A DNA stretch of 64,000 bases from Paracoccus sp. SCSIO 75233 (GTDB lineage: Bacteria; Pseudomonadota; Alphaproteobacteria; Rhodobacterales; Rhodobacteraceae). Made by a program: the position numbers and the translations under genes. Under the pieces are notes generated by a model. It saw only the letters and a list, made by a program, of their open reading frames with translations. It was not told the origin of the DNA and made no database searches. The stretch lies in contig NZ_CP115757.1 in assembly GCF_027912675.1 (NCBI RefSeq), positions 1,178,001 through 1,242,000 on the forward strand, read 5' to 3'. This document shows positions 18,156 through 25,753 of the stretch, one piece after another (position 1 is the first letter of the stretch; every line of letters begins with the position of its first letter).

Positions 18156-19080
18156 GAAAGCAGTTGCCCTTCTCGCGAGCGCGACGGCCATCGCAACCGT
18201 ATTTTCGGTCCCGGCTTTCGCTCAGAGCGAAATCTCCACTGGCGCCGATGTCACCGGCATCACGGCAGTGAATGATCGTCTGGACGACATCGAGGACGCC
18301 GTTGAGGATAATTTCGACCGCTCCAACGACGCTGAGCGTTTCGGCCCGCAGGACCGCCGTCAGGGCCTGTTCGGCGGCATCTCGATGACCTATGCCGGCT
18401 CCACCGGGAACGACGAAAGCCAGGATTTCGCACTGGCCGGTCGCATGTCCTATAACCAGGGCCCGTTCGCACAGTCCGTCGGTCTGGGCATCGAGTTCGG
18501 CGAGGACTCCGACGGTGACAAGGACGCTGAAGAAACCTACGCGATCTATGACGCGCAGTATTACTTCAACGACCGTTTCTATGCCTTCGCTCTGGGCCGG
18601 ATCAATCAGGACGGCATGGTCGAAGAAAATCTCGACCGGATGAATGACGGCGAACTGACGCTCGACGAAATTGCCGAGCTGAACGGCGCGAAAAAGCGTG
18701 ATGCCTTCCTCGGCTTCGGTCCGGGTTACCGCATCATCAACACTGCCGACACCACCTGGCGCGTTCAGGCGGGTCTGGGCGTGCGTTACACCCAGGCGGT
18801 CGACTTCACCGAAAGCGACAATCTGGCTTCGGACACCGAAACCGGCTACATCGCCTCGTCGCGTCTGTACCATCGCTTCAACGACAATATCTTCATCACC
18901 AATGACACCGACTATATCTCGTCGGATTCGGCCGGTGACGAGATCGTCAACGAATTCGGTGTGAACTTCCGCATGTCGGACCAGCTTTCGACCCGCGTTT
19001 CCTACGCGACCGAATATCAGGAAAACCGTGAGATCCGCACGGACAATACGCTGGGCGTTTCGCTCGTGTATGGCTTCTGA
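18156..19080 (+). CDS. sspA: Salt-stress-induced outer-membrane beta-barrel protein (DUF481 family)
   Basis: The 307-residue precursor begins with a signal peptide (MKAVALLASATAIATVFSVP, cleaved after AFAQ). An acidic spacer follows, then alternating amphipathic strands (GISMTYAGSTGN, YAIYDAQYYFN, VQAGLGVRYT) ending in VYGF with a terminal Phe, as expected for an outer-membrane barrel. It matches the DUF481/YdiY salt-induced outer-membrane proteins. Its convergent neighbour is a 6S RNA gene, as reported for sspA of Rhodobacter sphaeroides, which supports the name. ATG 18156 directly precedes the signal peptide; in-frame ATG 18141 is less likely. A strong terminator follows. Confidence 0.82.
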
Positions 19081-19111
19081 TCCTGTTCCCTCGGATCATA
19101 AGTCTCTCGGA

Positions 19112-19138
19112 GGGGCGGTCTTTGGGCCGCCCCTTTTT
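19112..19138 (+). terminator. Intrinsic terminator of sspA
   Basis: GGGGCGGTC and GGCCGCCCC form a 9-bp stem (one G-T pair), with TTTTT immediately after, 32 bp past the sspA stop. Confidence 0.85.
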
Positions 19139-19151
19139 CATTGGCGGTAAC

Positions 19152-19286
19152 AAAAAACCGCCCCTGACAGGGGCGGCGTGTGGCGAGAACCGCAGCGACC
19201 GTGGGTGCGCAGGTTTTCCCGAAAGCCTGGAGCACCAGGTGGGCGCCGGGTAACATGACCAGGGCCATGACAGAGCCAGCTCCCAT
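19152..19286 (-). ncRNA. ssrS: 6S RNA
   Basis: The region has the parts of a free-standing small RNA gene. A perfect TATAAT sits at 19293-19298 (minus strand), about 6 bp before the presumed start near 19286. About 110 nt of structured sequence follows, then a terminator (8-bp stem 19158-19165/19169-19176 with six T). The apical part folds as GGTGC..CAGG / CCTG..GCACC around a 12-nt loop, and the ends can pair (TGG.GAG with CTC.CCA). The decisive point is position: in R. sphaeroides the 6S RNA gene lies next to sspA on the opposite strand, exactly as here. 6S RNA binds sigma-70 RNA polymerase in stationary phase. A covariance search was not possible. Confidence 0.72.
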
Positions 19287-19431
19287 CGAGAAATTATAGG
19301 CCAGTGGAAAAAGTGGCCCTCACGCGAAGAGCAGAAGCTCGCCGGAAACAGCAGATAGAAGCAGCCGCACCGCGTTTCAAGGGCAGGGGCGGGGGATTGC
19401 GGTTTGTTTTCGTTTTGTTCATGATGCGCGT

Positions 19432-19896
19432 ATGGACCATCAGCCCACAGATCCGACATTGCCAGATCAACCCGGCTTCCGGCTGGCGCGCGGCGTGGCG
19501 CGGATGCTGCGTAGCCTTGATCACGCGGCGATCTGCGAGTTTGTGCCGGTGCGCGGGCTGCGGCTGGATGTGATCTCGATCTCTCCGGCGGGCGAAATCT
19601 GGATCGTGGAATGCAAAAGCAGCCGGGCCGATTTCACCAGCGACCGGAAATGGCAATCCTATCTGGAATGGAGCGACAGGTTCTTCTGGGCGGTCGATTG
19701 CGATTTCCCCGACACGCTGCTGCCCGAAGACACCGGGCTGATCCGCGCCGATGCCTATGGGGCGGAGATCCTGCGCGATGCGCCGCTGACGAAGATGGCG
19801 GGGGCGCGGCGGACGCGGCTGACACGCGACATTGCCCGCATCGCCGCGATCCGGCTTCAGGCGCTGACCGATCCCGGCGCGGCGCAGCCGGGTTAA
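19432..19896 (+). CDS. mmcB: MmcB-family DNA repair-associated protein
   Basis: The 154-residue protein has the compact PD-(D/E)XK nuclease-like core of the MmcB family: LRLDVISISPAGEIWIVECKSS, in which Asp and E-C-K form the putative metal site, then SDRKWQSYLEWSDRFFWAVD. In Caulobacter, mmcB is SOS-induced and linked to damage-tolerant DNA synthesis. The remainder (ILRDAPLTKMAGARRTRLT) matches the family tail. It is single, upstream of a convergent DUF6324-like gene. The ribosome site is weak. Confidence 0.8.
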   Translation: MDHQPTDPTLPDQPGFRLARGVARMLRSLDHAAICEFVPVRGLRLDVISISPAGEIWIVECKSSRADFTSDRKWQSYLEWSDRFFWAVDCDFPDTLLPEDTGLIRADAYGAEILRDAPLTKMAGARRTRLTRDIARIAAIRLQALTDPGAAQPG

Positions 19897-19899
19897 GGC

Positions 19900-20118
19900 T
19901 CAGCGCCGGGGCTTGCCCTTTTTGCCCTTAGGGGCCGCCATGGAACGGGCGACCTCGACCGCGGCCATCAGTTCCTCAGCGATTTCGGTGGCCTCGTCCG
20001 GGTCGAAATCCAGCGGCAATTCGACGCCTTCGCCCTCGACATAAATGCGGACCATGCCCTGATCCGTTGGCCCGATCTGAAGATTGGCCGCGATATCGCT
20101 TTCGCTGTTGATGCCCAT
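19900..20118 (-). CDS. DUF6324-type small acidic protein
   Basis: A 72-residue protein beginning MGINSESDIAANLQIGPTDQ, with an acidic middle (PLDFDPDEATEIAEELMAA) and a Lys/Gly-rich C-terminus. This pattern is conserved in Rhodobacteraceae and corresponds, as far as recalled, to DUF6324; the function is unknown. ATG 20118 has AAGGA 7 nt upstream, so the longer frame to 20166 is not used. It converges on mmcB with a 3-bp gap. Confidence 0.65.
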   Translation of the reverse strand: MGINSESDIAANLQIGPTDQGMVRIYVEGEGVELPLDFDPDEATEIAEELMAAVEVARSMAAPKGKKGKPRR

Positions 20119-20214
20119 GCTGCGTTCCTTTTTTACCGTCCTATCCCGATCGCAATTTTGCGGCAAGTCCGGCCTTGCATCGGCGCGCGGTTGTCGTTAA
20201 ACGACGCCCACTGT

Positions 20215-20291
20215 GCCGCCTTAGCTCAGTTGGTTAGAGCGCTGGATTGTGGATCCAGAGGTCCCCCGTTCAAGCCGGGGAGGCGGTACCA
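20215..20291 (+). tRNA. tRNA-His (GTG anticodon), lacks G-1
   Basis: A full cloverleaf: acceptor GCCGCCT/AGGCGGT, D stem GCTC/GAGC, anticodon stem CTGGA/TCCAG with loop TTGTGGA (anticodon GTG), T stem CCCCG/CGGGG with TTCAAGC, and encoded CCA. The base before position 1 is T, so the usual G-1 is not encoded. Position 73 is A and the first pair is G1-U72. This is the aberrant tRNA-His form known from many alphaproteobacteria. Confidence 0.97.
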
Positions 20292-20342
20292 TCACCTGGA
20301 AATCAATATTTGTGTGTTTTAGCATTTATCAGCAGCGGGTGA

Positions 20343-20368
20343 GGAACGCGCGGCTTTCGGCCCGCGTT
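20343..20368 (+). promoter_or_regulatory. EcfG-type general stress promoter
   Basis: GGAAC (20343-20347) and CGTT (20365-20368) are separated by exactly 17 nt, matching the alphaproteobacterial EcfG consensus. The implied start near 20375 is about 30 nt before the DUF883-like gene. The gene's membrane-stress character fits. Confidence 0.6.
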
Positions 20369-20406
20369 TATCCCTGTGAAGTTTGGCACTTACAAGGAGA
20401 GCCGAC

Positions 20407-20802
20407 ATGGCCAGTAATGAATATTCTGCGAACGACCTGAAAGCCGACGCGAAAGAGGCGGCCCGCGATGTGGGTTACGAGGCGCGTGAGACGCTCGACA
20501 CGGCGCGGCAGCGCGGCGAGGAGCTGGCAGGTCGTGCCCAGCAGGTGGCCCAGAACGCCCGCGAGAAGGCCGGCGAATACGCCGATAGCGCCCGCGAGCT
20601 TGGCCGTGAATATGCCGATGTCGCCCGTGACGAGGCGCGCCGCCTGTATCATGAGGGCGAACGCCGGGCCGCTGATGTCGCAGCCCAGGCAGAGGATTAT
20701 TACGACGACGTGTCGGATATGGTGCGCCGCAATCCGGCGCAGGCCCTGGGCATTGCCGCCGGGATCGGGTTCCTTGTCGGGCTGATGATCGCGCGCCGCT
20801 GA
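20407..20802 (+). CDS. DUF883/YqjD-ElaB-like tail-anchored helical protein
   Basis: The 131-residue protein is a long charged amphipathic helix with repeated Ala/Arg/Glu heptads (AGRAQQVAQNAREKAGEYAD). It ends in one hydrophobic segment (QALGIAAGIGFLVGLMIA) and a double Arg. This layout is that of YqjD/ElaB proteins, which sit in the inner membrane and, in E. coli, bind ribosomes in stationary phase. ATG 20407 has AAGGAG 7-8 nt upstream. It is followed 4 bp later by a membrane-protein gene and preceded by an EcfG-type promoter. Confidence 0.78.
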   Translation: MASNEYSANDLKADAKEAARDVGYEARETLDTARQRGEELAGRAQQVAQNAREKAGEYADSARELGREYADVARDEARRLYHEGERRAADVAAQAEDYYDDVSDMVRRNPAQALGIAAGIGFLVGLMIARR

Positions 20803-20806
20803 TCCA

Positions 20807-21508
20807 ATGTTCGACTATATCAACAACATGCAGCTTGCGCTGGCCGAAAAGGCGCGGCGCAGCTCGCTCAAGGCGGCGGCGGGCGGGGTGGCCTCGATCG
20901 GGGCCGGTTTTCTGGTCGCCGCTTTGTGGAGCTGGCTGACATGGGGGCTCGGCCTCGGCGCGACGGTTGCGTCGCTGATCGTCGGCGGGCTGTTTTTGTT
21001 CATGGCGCTGATTATCTGGCTGATGGCCGGAGCGCCGCAGCATCCCATGCCCAGCTCCGACGATCTGAAAAACGAGGTCGAGGCGCGTCTGGGTCTTGCT
21101 GCCGATGCGGCGCTGAACAAGGCGCGCTTCAAGGCTGAGGAGACGATGGACAATGCGCAGGCACGGGTGTCGTCGCTGATCAACGGTGTCGAAAGCCGCG
21201 CACGCGGCGTCGTCGACAAGGCAGAGGCGACCGTCCACAGCGCCGCTTCTGGTGTGTCGGGAATTGCATCGGGCACGGCGCAGAAGGCCGGTCTGACCCG
21301 CGAAAATGTCGATGCGGCGCGTGAGAAGGTCGAGCAGGTGACGGAGTCGCGCGCGGCACCGGGGCTGGGCCTCGCCGGGGCTTTTGCTGTTGGCATGGCC
21401 GTTGCGGGGACGCTCAGAAAACGCCGCCGCAGACGCCAGCCTGACGATTACTATGCTGACTATGACTATTACGACCGCAACGGACCGGATGACTGGTATC
21501 GCGGTTGA
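20807..21508 (+). CDS. Holin-X-like (actinobacterial-type) phage holin family membrane protein
   Basis: This 233-residue protein has two adjacent transmembrane helices near the N-terminus (about 25-48 and 53-77). A long amphipathic Ala-rich helical region (VEARLGLAADAALNKARFKA onward) follows, then a third short hydrophobic segment near 185-200. The tail is unusual, with a run of Arg/Lys (RKRRRRR) followed by a Tyr/Asp-rich stretch (DDYYADYDYYDRNGPDDWY). The twin-helix start resembles holin-superfamily III proteins often paired with YqjD-like genes. It is cotranscribed with the preceding gene. A membrane-stress role is inferred; phage lysis is unlikely. Confidence 0.65.
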   Translation: MFDYINNMQLALAEKARRSSLKAAAGGVASIGAGFLVAALWSWLTWGLGLGATVASLIVGGLFLFMALIIWLMAGAPQHPMPSSDDLKNEVEARLGLAADAALNKARFKAEETMDNAQARVSSLINGVESRARGVVDKAEATVHSAASGVSGIASGTAQKAGLTRENVDAAREKVEQVTESRAAPGLGLAGAFAVGMAVAGTLRKRRRRRQPDDYYADYDYYDRNGPDDWYRG

Positions 21509-21520
21509 CGCGCTGATCTG

Positions 21521-21548
21521 AAAACCCGCCCCCCTTGGGCGGGTTTTC
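21521..21548. terminator. Bidirectional terminator between convergent operons
   Basis: AAAACCCGCC and GGCGGGTTTT form a stem with A and T tracts at either end, so it can end transcription from both sides. It sits between the holin-like gene (stop 21508) and the DUF1850 gene (stop 21549). Confidence 0.8.
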
Positions 21549-21911
21549 TTATTCGGCTGGGCAGGGTTTCAGGGCGATGGCCGTGCCCGGATCGGCCCCG
21601 ATCTGCTGACAGGCATCGCCGTCGCAGATTTGCCATGCAGACGGTGTCAGACCGGAGGCGGCCAGCAGCAATTGCGGCTGCGGCGGCAGATCCGGCGACC
21701 AGATCCACCAGCCACCCTGCAAGACCGCATTCTCCCCCGGTTCCATTCCCGCGCCGGAACCCTTGATCGCGGCACGGGTCAGGCGCAACGCATCGCCCTC
21801 GATCCGCCAGTCCTCGCGCCATTCGACCCGCTCGACGGAGTGGGTCCATGACAGCGAGAACGCATCGCCCGACAGTGTCAGCGCGACAGCACCGGCCAGA
21901 AGGCAGCTCAT
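21549..21911 (-). CDS. DUF1850 domain protein of TAXI-TRAP operon
   Basis: The 120-residue protein has an N-terminal hydrophobic/signal region (MSCLLAGAVALTLSG). The DUF1850 hallmark FSLSWTHSVERVEWREDW, GAGMEPGE and GGWWIW follow, ending with two Cys in QICDGDACQQ. DUF1850 genes typically follow fused TAXI-type TRAP permeases. ATG 21911 overlaps the permease stop (ATGA), so the longer frame is rejected. The role is unknown, possibly periplasmic assistance to transport. Confidence 0.82.
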   Translation of the reverse strand: MSCLLAGAVALTLSGDAFSLSWTHSVERVEWREDWRIEGDALRLTRAAIKGSGAGMEPGENAVLQGGWWIWSPDLPPQPQLLLAASGLTPSAWQICDGDACQQIGADPGTAIALKPCPAE

Positions 21912-23998
21912 CCCCGGCGGCCCATGAACCACCAGAGCGCGATGAACCCGGCAAACAGGGCGAAGCCGATCTCATCCGTCATCGGCATGGCCGCGATCAG
22001 GACCAAAGCCGCGACGGCGGCGAGCAGCCTTTCAACCACGGACAGCCGATGCCCGAGCCAGCCGGTCACGGTCGTCCCCCAAAGCCCGATGGCAATCACG
22101 CATTTCAGCAGGATATAGGCCACGGCCAGCGGGAAGCCCACGGACTCTGCCAGCGGACCGCCCGCCTGCATCATCAGGGCCGGGGTGTAGACCGCCATGT
22201 AAGGGATCACGAAGCCCGCGGCAGAGACCTTGATCGCCTCCAGACTGATCTTGAAGCCGCTTTCCTTCGCAATTGGTGCGGCAGCAAAGCAGGCAAGCGC
22301 CACAGGCGGCGTGAGGTCAGCCAGAATGCCGAAATAGAAAACGAACATATGGCTGACGATCAGCGGCACGCCCAGTTCCAGCAGCGCAGGTGCTGCGATG
22401 GACGAGGTGATGATGTAGTTCGGGATGGTGGGGATACCCATGCCCAGCACGATACAGGTCAGCATCGTCAGAACCAGCGACAGCAGCAGCGAGTTTTCCC
22501 CGACATTCACGATGAAAATCCCGAATGTGTTCGCAGCCCCCGTCAGCGTCATGGTGCCGATAATGACGCCGACAAGCGCACAGGCGATGCCGACGGGCAG
22601 GGCGGTCTTGGCCCCTTCGGCCAGGCTTTCGATCACCTGCCGGATGGTCTCCCGCCCGCCCTGGGTGAAGGCGCTCAGCGCCAGCAGGGCCGCGACAACG
22701 CCCCACAGCATCACCTCCTGCCGCTGTTGCAGCACGAAGCCGACCGCCATTGCGATGCCGATCCAGAAGATCACCCGGATCACCGGCGAGGGCAGGCCCA
22801 GCATCAGCGAGGCCCCGAGGATCAGCATGATCGTCAGTGCCAGCCCGACCGCGCCCGCGAAAAGCGGGGTGAAGCCGGAGAACAGCAGGAACACCAGAAC
22901 CGCCAGCGGCAGGATCAGGAACCAGCCATCCCTCAGCGCTTTCCGGGCCGAGGGGAGTTCGGATTTCTCCATCCCGCGCAGCGATCGCCGTCCGGCCTCC
23001 AGATGCACCATCCAGAATGCGGAGGAGAAATAGAGGATGGCCGGAATGATCGCGGCCCGGACGACCTCGATATATTCCACGCCGAGGGTTTCGGCCATGA
23101 TGAAGGCAACCGCGCCCATCACCGGCGGCATGATCTGCCCGCCCATGGACGCCGTCGCTTCCACGCCGCCCGCGAAAGCGGGGCGGTAGCCGAAGCTTTT
23201 CATCAGCGGGATGGTGAACTGCCCTGTCGTCACGACATTGGCAACGCCTGAGCCGGAGATGGTGCCCATCAGACCGGAGCTGACGACGCTGACCTTGGCC
23301 GCCCCGCCCATCCGGTGCCCGACCATGCCCAGCGAGACATCGGTGAACAGCCGGATCATCCCGGCTTTTTCCATGAAGGAACCGAACAGGATGAACAGGA
23401 AAATATAGGTCGCGCTGACATAAAGCGGCGTGCCGTAGATGCCTTCTGTCCCGAAGGACATCTGTTCAACCACCTGTTCCAGATCATAACCGCGGGTCTG
23501 CATCGCACCGGGGAAATACTCCCCGAACAGCGCGTAGATCAGGAAGAACCCGGCGACGAGCGGCAGGGCCGGGCCCATCACCACCCAGGCGGCGGCAAAG
23601 ACCGTGACGAGCGTCAGAATCCCGATCACCGTATCGAGCCCGTTGATATCGCCCGCCCGCAGCATCAGCGGGGTGTAGTTGATCCATTGATAGGCGGCGA
23701 TGACAACGCCAAGACCGGCCATCGCCCAAGCGGCTGCCTGCATCGCCCGGCTGTGATGACGCAGCAGCGCCAGCAGCGGAAAACCCAGCAGCAGAAGGAA
23801 GCCCAGATGGACCGCCCGCTGGATCTGGCTGTTCAGGCTGATCAGATGCGCCGCCGTGGCGACCTGGTAAAGCGAGAACAGAACCGCGATCCAGAACAGC
23901 ATGCGGCCCTGAATATTGTCGGGAAAGCTGTCGGCCAGCGGATCGTGAAGCTCTGCCACTGCCCCGTCATCGGCGTGGTTCTGCTGTGGTTCGGTCAT
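21908..23998 (-). CDS. TRAP transporter fused 4TM/12TM permease (TAXI type)
   Basis: This 696-residue inner-membrane protein fuses the small (DctQ-like, about residues 30-190) and large (DctM-like, about 200-690) TRAP subunits. Typical segments are GSGVANVVTTGQFTIPLMKS, the VEATASMGGQIMPPVMGAVAF motif region and LGMGIPTIPNYIITSSIAAPAL. It drives sodium- or proton-coupled uptake of a small organic acid or amino acid delivered by the binding protein encoded upstream. The gene order, binding protein - permease - DUF1850, is standard. The substrate cannot be read from sequence; TAXI systems include glutamate and related ligands. Confidence 0.92.
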   Translation of the reverse strand: MTEPQQNHADDGAVAELHDPLADSFPDNIQGRMLFWIAVLFSLYQVATAAHLISLNSQIQRAVHLGFLLLLGFPLLALLRHHSRAMQAAAWAMAGLGVVIAAYQWINYTPLMLRAGDINGLDTVIGILTLVTVFAAAWVVMGPALPLVAGFFLIYALFGEYFPGAMQTRGYDLEQVVEQMSFGTEGIYGTPLYVSATYIFLFILFGSFMEKAGMIRLFTDVSLGMVGHRMGGAAKVSVVSSGLMGTISGSGVANVVTTGQFTIPLMKSFGYRPAFAGGVEATASMGGQIMPPVMGAVAFIMAETLGVEYIEVVRAAIIPAILYFSSAFWMVHLEAGRRSLRGMEKSELPSARKALRDGWFLILPLAVLVFLLFSGFTPLFAGAVGLALTIMLILGASLMLGLPSPVIRVIFWIGIAMAVGFVLQQRQEVMLWGVVAALLALSAFTQGGRETIRQVIESLAEGAKTALPVGIACALVGVIIGTMTLTGAANTFGIFIVNVGENSLLLSLVLTMLTCIVLGMGIPTIPNYIITSSIAAPALLELGVPLIVSHMFVFYFGILADLTPPVALACFAAAPIAKESGFKISLEAIKVSAAGFVIPYMAVYTPALMMQAGGPLAESVGFPLAVAYILLKCVIAIGLWGTTVTGWLGHRLSVVERLLAAVAALVLIAAMPMTDEIGFALFAGFIALWWFMGRRG

Positions 23999-24020
23999 GT
24001 CGTTTGTCCGGCATAAAACA

Positions 24021-24046
24021 GGGCCGGGACATTTGCGCCCCGGCCC
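24021..24046 (-). promoter_or_regulatory. Intercistronic hairpin between TAXI binding protein and permease
   Basis: GGGCCGGG pairs with CCCGGCCC across a 10-nt loop in the 62-bp gap after the binding-protein stop. No T tract follows, so it more likely protects the 5' cistron and lowers permease expression than fully terminates. Confidence 0.55.
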
Positions 24047-24060
24047 GGAGAGGTGACAGA

Positions 24061-25011
24061 TTACTCGGCGGAAACGCCGACTTCGTCATAGTAACGCTGC
24101 GCACCGGGATGGACCGGAACGGTCATGCCTTGCAGGGCCTTCTGCACATCGACCGCCTCGGCAGCGGAATGCGCGGCGCGCAGATCGTCGAGATTTTCGA
24201 AGATCGACTTGGTCATCAGATAGGCGGTATCGTCGCTGACCGCGTCCGAGGTGACCAGATAGTTGATGATCGCGACGGTGCCGACCGCCTCATCCTGTCC
24301 TTCATAGGTGCCGGCGGGGATTTCGCCCGCGACATAGGGCGCGCCCAGGGTATCGACGACCTCGGACGGGACCGAAACGACCGTGATCGGGATCGAGGTG
24401 GACAGGTCTTTCAGCGATGCCACACCCAGACCGGCCGATTGCAGCGTCGCGTCGAGCTGGCGGTTTTTCATCAGTTCGACCGATTCCGCGAAGGGCAGAT
24501 ATTCGACCTTGCCGAGATCGTCATAGCTCATCCCTGCCGCCTCGAAAATCTTGCGGGCGTTAAGCTCGGTGCCCGATTTCGGCGCGCCGACCGAAACCGC
24601 CTTGCCCTTAAGGTCTTCCAGCGTGGTGATGCCGGATTCCTCGCTGGCGACGATCTGGATATAGTTCGGGTAGAAGGCTGCAAGACCGCGCAGCTTGTCC
24701 AGCGGGGCAGGGAAGCCTGCTTCTTCATCGCCTTCGGCCGCGGCCTTGACGGAATCGCCCAGCGAAAAGCCCAGCTCGCCCCGGCCCTGTTGCAGCAGGT
24801 TCAGGTTTTCGACGCTGGCTTTCGTCGACTGCACCTGCACGCGGGCGTCCGGCATCGCCTCCGAATAGAGTTTCGAGATCGCCACACCCATCGGATAATA
24901 CACGCCCGAGGTGCCGCCGGTCAGAATGTTCACAAAATCCTGCGCGGCCAACGGGGCGGCGCTGGCCGACAGTGCCACAACGGCGGCAGCAAGCGATTTG
25001 CGGATGGTCAT
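24061..25011 (-). CDS. TAXI-family TRAP transporter solute-binding protein
   Basis: A 316-residue periplasmic precursor with a signal peptide (MTIRKSLAAAVVALSASAAP, cleaved after LAAQ). TAXI signatures are VNILTGGTSGVYYPMGVAIS at the N-terminus, VQVQSTKASVENLNLLQQG, and GKAVSVGAPKSGTELNARKI. It captures substrate for the fused permease downstream. ATG 25011 directly precedes the signal peptide and has GGAGGAAAG upstream, so the frame to 25080 is not used. Confidence 0.93.
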   Translation of the reverse strand: MTIRKSLAAAVVALSASAAPLAAQDFVNILTGGTSGVYYPMGVAISKLYSEAMPDARVQVQSTKASVENLNLLQQGRGELGFSLGDSVKAAAEGDEEAGFPAPLDKLRGLAAFYPNYIQIVASEESGITTLEDLKGKAVSVGAPKSGTELNARKIFEAAGMSYDDLGKVEYLPFAESVELMKNRQLDATLQSAGLGVASLKDLSTSIPITVVSVPSEVVDTLGAPYVAGEIPAGTYEGQDEAVGTVAIINYLVTSDAVSDDTAYLMTKSIFENLDDLRAAHSAAEAVDVQKALQGMTVPVHPGAQRYYDEVGVSAE

Positions 25012-25085
25012 ATCTTTCCTCCCAGAAAGTTGTTCCGTTATCTGTAGCGCCAAGTTAGGGGCGATTTTGGCGGGCGTCAAAAGGA

Positions 25086-25107
25086 AAGCCCCGCCGAAGG
25101 GCGGGGC
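25086..25107 (-). terminator. Terminator downstream of grxD
   Basis: AGCCCCGCC / GGGCGGGGCT form a 9-10 bp stem with loop GAA between the grxD stop (25138) and the TAXI gene start. A modest T-rich run (TTTCCTTTTG) follows on the minus strand. Confidence 0.7.
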
Positions 25108-25137
25108 TAATATACAATCCGGAAAGCAGCCTGCGTT

Positions 25138-25500
25138 TCAGGCATTCGCCTCACGAATCTTATCGGCGGCTTCCTTGTTGTAGGGGACCTCTTTCTGGTC
25201 GAAAAGCTGGTCCAGCTCGCCCGACAGCGTCATCTCCGTCACGATGTCACAACCGCCGATGAACTCCCCCTTGACGTAAAGCTGCGGGATGGTCGGCCAG
25301 TCGGAGTAATCCTTGATGCCCTGCCGGATGCCCTCATCGGCCAGCACATTCACGTCACGGTAAGCGACGCCCATATAGTTCAGAACACCCGCGACACGGC
25401 TGGAAAATCCGCATTGCGGCATTTCCTTGGTGCCTTTCATGAACAGCACCACGTCGTTTTCGTCGAGCGCTTCCTGGATCTGGGTACGAGCTTCAGTCAT
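25138..25500 (-). CDS. grxD: Monothiol glutaredoxin (Grx4 type)
   Basis: A 120-residue monothiol glutaredoxin with FMKGTKEMPQCGFSSRV (CGFS active site), WPTIPQLYVKGEFIGGCDIV and a typical C-terminal helix. CGFS glutaredoxins carry [2Fe-2S] clusters, often with BolA as partner. The bolA gene directly upstream in the same operon supports this. Confidence 0.95.
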   Translation of the reverse strand: MTEARTQIQEALDENDVVLFMKGTKEMPQCGFSSRVAGVLNYMGVAYRDVNVLADEGIRQGIKDYSDWPTIPQLYVKGEFIGGCDIVTEMTLSGELDQLFDQKEVPYNKEAADKIREANA

Positions 25501-25510
25501 GTCAGTTTCC

Positions 25511-25753
25511 TCAGTCGGGGGCTTTGGTGGTCAGGGCGAGCGCGTGAAGCTGCCCGGACGGCCCGTCCATCTTGCCATCCAGCGCCGCATAAACGGCGCG
25601 TTGCTGCTGAACACGGTTCTTGCCGCGAAAAGATTCGTCGATCACTTCGGCCGCGAAATGGTTTCCGTCGCCGGCCATGTCGGTGATGTTGATCTGCGCA
25701 TCCGGGAAGGCGGCGCGGATCAGGGCTTCGATTTCGTGGGCTTCCATGGCCAT
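25511..25753 (-). CDS. bolA: BolA-family protein
   Basis: An 80-residue BolA/IbaG protein (MAMEAHEIEALIRAAFPDAQ) with GDGNHFAAEVIDESFRGKNRVQQQRAVYAAL, whose His is the usual Fe-S ligand. It pairs with CGFS glutaredoxin to bind or transfer iron-sulfur clusters. ATG 25753 has AAGGAAAG upstream; ATG 25747 is also possible. It begins inside the last 34 bp of the upstream glycosyltransferase gene (ending 25720) in another frame, so the two may be coupled. Confidence 0.9.
   Translation of the reverse strand: MAMEAHEIEALIRAAFPDAQINITDMAGDGNHFAAEVIDESFRGKNRVQQQRAVYAALDGKMDGPSGQLHALALTTKAPD

Noticed and set aside
19017..19286. 89-codon minus-strand frame overlapping the sspA 3' end
   Set aside because: It starts at the expected 6S RNA transcription start, runs through two terminators and lacks a ribosome site. 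The RNA gene explains the promoter.
20215..20400. tRNA-His 3' end as an integration site
   Set aside because: No direct repeat of the tRNA 3' end, integrase or foreign genes follow. The downstream operon has host composition.
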